From contig JAODBN010000412.1 of the NCBI GenBank assembly GCA_025463965.1, positions 1-9,259 of the forward strand: a DNA stretch of 9,259 nt, written 5' to 3'. Shown in pieces: positions 5,403-9,259 of the stretch. The translations under genes and the position numbers were made by a program. The stretch is from Acidimicrobiaceae bacterium. Its GTDB lineage: Bacteria; Actinomycetota; Acidimicrobiia; Acidimicrobiales; Bog-793. The notes below the pieces were generated by a model. That model did no database searches. It worked only from the letters and a program-made list of their open reading frames with translations, and was not told the origin of the DNA. Within the stretch, counting starts at the first letter, position 1. Each line of letters starts with the position of its first letter.

Positions 5403-8018
5403 GTGGGCGCTCCTCCGCTGGCTGCGCCAGCGCCCCCCTCGGCCATGTTCGGCGCCGACGACGGTCACCGCTCTTGCGAGATGACGCACAAGGCGGGGCC
5501 CCACGGCGGCGACCTCCTCGTCGGCGTCCGGTGGTGGTGCAAGAAGGTTCCGGCGGGCTCGGTGGTCGATCCCGCGCTCCTCGACGCTCTGCCAAGCGGG
5601 GACGGCGCCGGTTCGAGCGAGGGCGAAGGGCTAGGCGGGTGGATTCCGGCCCAGGTGCCCGGGACCGTCGGCTCGGCACTTCGGCGGGCCGGCTATCGCG
5701 GCTCACTCGAGGACCTCGACGAGTCCGACTGGTGGTACGCGTGCGAGCTGCCCGAGCTCGGCGAGGGACCGCTCGATCTCCGCCTCGACGGTCTTGCCAC
5801 CTACGCGGACCTTTGGATCGACGGCGAGCGCCTGCTCTCGAGCGACAACATGTTCGTCGCCCACGAGATCGCGCTCGAAGGCATCCGGCCGGGTGCTCGC
5901 CTGGCCGTCCGGTTCGGGGCGCTGGCGCCCCAGCTTCGGGTCCGGCGGGCGCGCCCCCGGTGGAAGGCGACGCTCGTCCGCCAGCAGAGTCTCCGCTTCG
6001 TCCGCACTGCGCTGATCGGACGCGTCCCCGGCTTGGGCGGGACTGCGCCCGTCGTCGGGCCCTACCGCGCTGCGGTGCTCACTCGCCGCGCCAGGTTGCA
6101 GCTCGCGCCCGGTGCGAGGTTGGCGGCGCACCTGGAAGGTGAGATCGGCGTCGTCGAGGCGACGATCGAGCTGTCGGGGACCGCCCTTGGCGAGCTCGAC
6201 GGCGCAAACGCGACGTTTTCCGTCGGAGGCGACAAGACGCCAATCACCCTTCGCCAGGAAGCGGGCAAGCTCGGGGGGACGGTGCGGACGACGGTTGCGA
6301 GCCCGAGGCGATGGTGTCCGCACACCCACGGGCGACCGGAGCGCTACCCGGTCTCGGTGGAGGTGGCAGGCGAGCGCCTCGAGATGGGAGCGGTCGGCTT
6401 TCGCGACATCGCCTTGCACCGCGAAGACGGCGCCTTTCGTCTCGTCGTGAATGGCGAGGCGGTCTTCGTCCGTGGGGCGTGCTGGGTGCCGCCCAACCCA
6501 CTCGAGCCGGGTGCGAGCGGTGAGGAGACCAGGTCTCGGCTCGAGGCGCTGTTGGAGGCGAACCTCAACCTCGTCCGCATCACGGGAACCCTTCCCTACG
6601 CGGACGACTGCTTTTTTCGGGAGTGCGACGAGCTCGGCATGCTCGTGTGGCAAGACCTGCCCTTCGGCCCGCTCGATCCGCCGGAGGACGCCGAGTTCAC
6701 CGCTGTCCTCGCTGACGAGCTCACACGCGTGCTGGGTCCTCTCGCGTCTCACCCGAGCCTGGCCGTCGTCTGCGGCTCGGAGGAGTCCGAGCAGCAGGCA
6801 GCCATGATGGGCTTGTCTGTCGAGCATCGGCGAAGCGAGCTCCTCGAGAGGGCCGTCCCGGCGCTGCTCGAGGAGATCCTTCCGACCGCCGTCTACGTCT
6901 CCTCGAGTCCGACGGGCGGCGCCTTCGCCTTCCACCCACGAGAAGGCCTGAGCCACTACTTCGGGGTCGGCGCTTACCGACGCCCGCTCGAGGACGTCCG
7001 CCTCGCCGGGGTCCGGTTTGCCTCTCAGTGCCTCGGGTTCTCCATCCCTCCGGAGCGGAGCTCGGTCTCGGAGTCCTTCGCGGGGGCAAACGGCCTCGGC
7101 GGACGGGAGTGGTGGGAGGGCACCCCGCGCGATCCCGGCCGCAGCTGGGACTTCGCGGACGTCACGGACCACTACGTCGCGAGCCTCTTCGCAGAGGACC
7201 CGAGGGCCTTGCGCACCGACCAGCCCGAGCGCTACCTCGACTTGCAGCGCGCCGCCACCGCGCTGGCGTGCGCGTCGGTGTTCGCGCAGCTCCGTCGGCC
7301 GGAGTCGCGCTGTGGCGGCGCCATCCACCTGGCCGCGGGGGACCTCGCCCCTGGGCCCGGCTTCGGACTCCTCGACTCTCTCGGCGTCCCGAAGGCGCCG
7401 TGGTACACGATGCGGCGTGTCCTCGCGCCGAGCGCGGTGTGCCTCTTGGACGAGGGGCTGAACGGACTCGACGCCCACCTGTACAACGACGGCGACGCGC
7501 TGGAGGGCGAGCTCGTCGTGCGACTGGCGAGCACCGAGCGTGTCCTCGAGGAGGTGCGCCGCTCGGTGGCGCTGCCCGCTCGCTCGGCGATCGGATTGTC
7601 GGTGGAGGAACTGCTCGGGGGCTTTCGGGACCTCACCTGGGCCTACCGGTTCGGCCCCAAGGCGTACCAAGCCGTTGAGGTCGAGCTTCGACCCGCCGAC
7701 GGCCGACCGCAGAGCCGGGACGTGTACCTCGTGGGAGGGCTGCCGATCGACCTGTCGCCCGTGCCTGCTGCCTTGCAGGCCGAGCTCGTCGAGGACGCGG
7801 ATGGCTCCCCGGCGGTTCGCATCAGCTCGGGCGTCCTCACGTGCTTCCTCGCGGTGGAGGCCGAGAATTACGTGCCGAAGGACAACTGGTTCCACCTTCT
7901 GCCGGGGACGGTTCGTACCGTCGCCTTGGCTCCCCGGCCGGGCTCGGAAGCGCCCCGTGGTGAAGTTCGAGCGCTCAACGCTTTGTCACCTGCCACTTTC
8001 GGGTATGAGCAGCCGTGA
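5403..8018 (+). CDS. Glycoside hydrolase family 2, beta-mannosidase-like, with altered active site
   Basis: The protein has up to 871 residues. A GH2 sugar-binding beta-domain lies at about 78-175, with WIPAQVPGTVGSALRRAG and LDGLATYADLWIDGE. An immunoglobulin-like domain ends in VGFRDIALHREDGAFRLVVN. The TIM barrel has VRITGTLPYADDCFFRECDE and LGMLVWQDLPFG. The barrel acid/base region reads CGSEESE (457-463), where beta-mannosidases have CGNNE, so Glu461 remains. The nucleophile region reads RFASQCLGFS (538-547) against the usual RFVSEFGFQ, which puts Gln542 in place of the nucleophile Glu. The beta-mannosidase WDWGP loop is also missing. No signal peptide or membrane segment is seen, so it is cytosolic. 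The start is uncertain: GTG 5403 is 3 bases after the previous stop, and ATG 5445 or 5481 are alternatives, none with a good ribosome site. It may be a lectin-like or inactive GH2, or use different chemistry. Confidence 0.85.
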   Translation: MGAPPLAAPAPPSAMFGADDGHRSCEMTHKAGPHGGDLLVGVRWWCKKVPAGSVVDPALLDALPSGDGAGSSEGEGLGGWIPAQVPGTVGSALRRAGYRGSLEDLDESDWWYACELPELGEGPLDLRLDGLATYADLWIDGERLLSSDNMFVAHEIALEGIRPGARLAVRFGALAPQLRVRRARPRWKATLVRQQSLRFVRTALIGRVPGLGGTAPVVGPYRAAVLTRRARLQLAPGARLAAHLEGEIGVVEATIELSGTALGELDGANATFSVGGDKTPITLRQEAGKLGGTVRTTVASPRRWCPHTHGRPERYPVSVEVAGERLEMGAVGFRDIALHREDGAFRLVVNGEAVFVRGACWVPPNPLEPGASGEETRSRLEALLEANLNLVRITGTLPYADDCFFRECDELGMLVWQDLPFGPLDPPEDAEFTAVLADELTRVLGPLASHPSLAVVCGSEESEQQAAMMGLSVEHRRSELLERAVPALLEEILPTAVYVSSSPTGGAFAFHPREGLSHYFGVGAYRRPLEDVRLAGVRFASQCLGFSIPPERSSVSESFAGANGLGGREWWEGTPRDPGRSWDFADVTDHYVASLFAEDPRALRTDQPERYLDLQRAATALACASVFAQLRRPESRCGGAIHLAAGDLAPGPGFGLLDSLGVPKAPWYTMRRVLAPSAVCLLDEGLNGLDAHLYNDGDALEGELVVRLASTERVLEEVRRSVALPARSAIGLSVEELLGGFRDLTWAYRFGPKAYQAVEVELRPADGRPQSRDVYLVGGLPIDLSPVPAALQAELVEDADGSPAVRISSGVLTCFLAVEAENYVPKDNWFHLLPGTVRTVALAPRPGSEAPRGEVRALNALSPATFGYEQP

Positions 8019-8085
8019 GCGCCGTGGCGCCACCGTCCGCGACAGCCCGAGCCTCCCAGGCTTATTTGCCGTCACCGCTTCGACC

Positions 8086-8091
8086 AGGAGG
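8086..8091 (+). promoter_or_regulatory. Ribosome binding site fixing the nucleotidyltransferase start
   Basis: A perfect AGGAGG stands 4 bases before ATG 8096. It favours that ATG over the in-frame GTG at 8015, which overlaps the GH2 stop and would add 27 low-complexity residues before the nucleotide-binding motif. Confidence 0.7.
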
Positions 8092-8095
8092 ATCA

Positions 8096-9001
8096 ATGCA
8101 ACTGCTACTGCTCGCCGCAGGGCACGGACGTCGCTTCGGTGGCTGTAAGCAGCTGGTCGCGGTGGGACCGAACGGAGAGCTGCTGCTCGATTACTCGGTG
8201 CGTGCTGCAGACGCCGCGGGCTGCGACGGAGTCGTGGTCGTGGTTCGAGAAGAGATCCGCGAAGAGATGGCCGACCATGCAAGGCGCTTCTGGCCGGCGG
8301 GACTGCCCCGGGAGTTCATGGTCCAGGGCGCCGAGCCGGGGACGGTCCCGGCCGTCCTTGCCGCTTCTGGAGCGCTCGACGGCTCGTTCATCGTGGCGAA
8401 CGCAGACGATTTGTACGGAGATGCCGCCATCGCCCAGGCGTTCGAGCACCTCTGCAGCACCGATGGCGATGGCGATGGCGGTGACCAGACCAGCCCTCAG
8501 CATCACGTCCTCGTCGGCTACACCTTGGCCAACACCGTGAGCTCGACGGACCCGGTGAAGCGGGGGATCTGTGCCGTCGGAGCCGACGGCCTGCTCGTGA
8601 ACGTCGTGGAGCATCTCGTTAGGCGACTGGACGGCTCGAGCTTCGAGGCGACGCCGATGTATCCCGAGCCAGGCGCCGCGCCCCAGGGGCCGCAGATCGT
8701 CTCCGGCAACGAGACCGTCTCGATGAACCTGTGGGGATTTCGCCGGAGCCTCCTCGACGACCTGCGCGTCGCCGCAGACGAGCACCGAAGGGGCGGCGAC
8801 GGGGCCACGGGCGAGCTGCTCCTGCCTGAAGTGGTTGGCCGCCTCGTGCGCGAGCGCGCCGAGCCGATCGTCGTCGTGCAGACTCCCGGGTACTGCATCG
8901 GGCTCACCCACCCCGCAGACCTTCCGGGTGTCCAAGCCCAGCTCTTGGACTACCCGGCATTCGCCCCCGGGCTCGAGCGGCGGGCCGCGGTGAGCGCGTG
9001 A
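8096..9001 (+). CDS. Nucleotidyltransferase-fold (NTP_transferase) protein
   Basis: The 301-residue protein has a nucleotide-diphospho-sugar-transferase fold. It opens MQLLLLAAGHGRRFGGCKQL (1-20), the phosphate-binding GxGxRxG...K signature of sugar-phosphate nucleotidyltransferases, with Lys18. VGPNGELLLDYSV (23-35) follows, then the metal-binding strand FIVANADDLYG (98-108), and later SMNLWGF (209-215) near the active site. Relatives join a nucleotide to a sugar phosphate or related acid; the substrate of this subgroup is unknown to me. It starts 77 bases after the GH2 stop. Together with the glycosyltransferase it suggests that the locus makes and uses an activated sugar. A short acidic Gly-Asp run (123-130) comes from a 6-base tandem repeat. 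Fold is confident, substrate not. Confidence 0.87.
   Translation: MQLLLLAAGHGRRFGGCKQLVAVGPNGELLLDYSVRAADAAGCDGVVVVVREEIREEMADHARRFWPAGLPREFMVQGAEPGTVPAVLAASGALDGSFIVANADDLYGDAAIAQAFEHLCSTDGDGDGGDQTSPQHHVLVGYTLANTVSSTDPVKRGICAVGADGLLVNVVEHLVRRLDGSSFEATPMYPEPGAAPQGPQIVSGNETVSMNLWGFRRSLLDDLRVAADEHRRGGDGATGELLLPEVVGRLVRERAEPIVVVQTPGYCIGLTHPADLPGVQAQLLDYPAFAPGLERRAAVSA
8462..8479 (+). repeat. Three tandem copies of GATGGC inside the nucleotidyltransferase gene
   Basis: GATGGC is repeated three times without a break and encodes Asp-Gly three times (residues 123-128). This lies in a probable surface loop after the metal-binding strand. A change in copy number would keep the frame and only alter loop length. 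Confidence 0.75.
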
Positions 9002-9083
9002 CGTCCGTGCGTGAACGAGCAGGCGAGCCAGCGCTGCCCCCGGCCCCCGCGTGGGCGGCCGCAGTACGAGAGCGCGGGTAGCG

Positions 9084-9259
9084 GTGTCCGCTCAACCGAT
9101 CTGGTTCGCCGGAAGTCTCGGGAGCTGCTTTGGCTGGCTGCACTCGCCCGACTCGGGCGAGGCGAAGGCGGCCGTTGTGCTGTGCCCCTCGATCGGCACC
9201 GAGGAGTTGCTCGGGCACCTGGTGTTCCGGTCGCTCGCCGCCGACCTCGAGGCCAAGGG
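9084..9259 (+). CDS. Alpha/beta hydrolase, N-terminal part (3' end outside window)
   Basis: Fifty-eight complete codons are present before the window ends. The protein begins SAQPIWFAGSLGSCFGWLHS, then AAVVLCPSIGTEELLGH and LVFRSLAADLEAKG. The pattern F-x-G-x(5)-FGWLHxP, the hydrophobic strand, CPxxGxE and the following helix match the first strands and oxyanion loop of serine hydrolases. They most resemble those annotated as exosortase-A-system-associated hydrolases. The catalytic Ser, Asp and His lie beyond the window. GTG 9084 is preferred because the recognisable fold begins there; GTG 9051 is an in-frame alternative, and neither has a strong ribosome site. It follows the nucleotidyltransferase by 82 bases and is probably in the same operon. 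A role in releasing a thioester product is possible but only inferred. Confidence 0.72.
   Translation, partial: MSAQPIWFAGSLGSCFGWLHSPDSGEAKAAVVLCPSIGTEELLGHLVFRSLAADLEAK

Noticed and set aside
3587..6142. An 851-codon plus-strand open frame across three genes
   Set aside because: It is Arg/Ser/Pro-rich without motifs and crosses the ligase, DUF1839 and GH2 genes in a shifted frame, all of which have good family matches.
5703..7895. A 730-codon open frame on the minus strand opposite the GH2 gene
   Set aside because: Its translation shows no recognisable domain and is rich in Arg, Glu and Ala, as expected for the antisense of a GC-biased gene. The plus strand encodes a clear GH2 protein across the same bases.
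8015..8095. GTG 8015 as the start of the nucleotidyltransferase
   Set aside because: It would add 27 low-complexity residues before a motif that normally starts the protein, and ATG 8096 has a perfect AGGAGG upstream.
9007..9081. A 24-codon open frame from GTG 9007 between the nucleotidyltransferase and the hydrolase
   Set aside because: It has no ribosome binding site and no recognisable sequence, and short open frames are common by chance at this GC content.

Overview
The window is very GC-rich, with G or C at most third codon positions. It uses GTG starts freely, and its genes run nose to tail with 1-4 base overlaps. This points to a high-GC Gram-positive (actinobacterial) chromosome. I cannot name the genus from sequence alone. 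No tRNA, rRNA, CRISPR array, transposase or other mobile element is visible.

Layout: positions 1-365 (minus strand) hold the N-terminal part of an IclR-type regulator whose 3' end lies outside the window. It is divergent from everything else. A gap of about 270 bases (366-635) contains a 7+7 base palindrome that could be an operator. From 636 to the right edge all genes lie on the plus strand and look like one operon: a family 2 glycosyltransferase, a holo-ACP-synthase-type phosphopantetheinyl transferase, an 80-residue acyl carrier protein, an acyl-CoA-dehydrogenase-like flavoprotein, an amino acid:[carrier protein] ligase (a class II aminoacyl-tRNA synthetase-like enzyme without a tRNA-binding domain), a DUF1839-like protein, a beta-mannosidase-like GH2 protein, a sugar-nucleotidyltransferase-like protein and the start of an alpha/beta hydrolase.

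How they may work together: the transferase at 1505 would put phosphopantetheine on Ser35 of the carrier protein. The synthetase-like ligase would then load a small amino acid on that arm as a thioester. The acyl-CoA-dehydrogenase homologue is placed to modify the carrier-bound amino acid. The DUF1839 protein has a Cys/Asp/His pattern reminiscent of the BtrH/C39-like fold, so it is my candidate for moving the aminoacyl group to an acceptor. The nucleotidyltransferase, glycosyltransferase and GH2-like protein suggest a sugar-containing acceptor or product. The aa:CP ligase family is biochemically known, but to my knowledge the end product of such loci is not. That makes this an orphan pathway and the main interest of the window. 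The GH2 and dehydrogenase homologues both seem to have lost or changed a canonical catalytic residue, which suggests repurposed chemistry.
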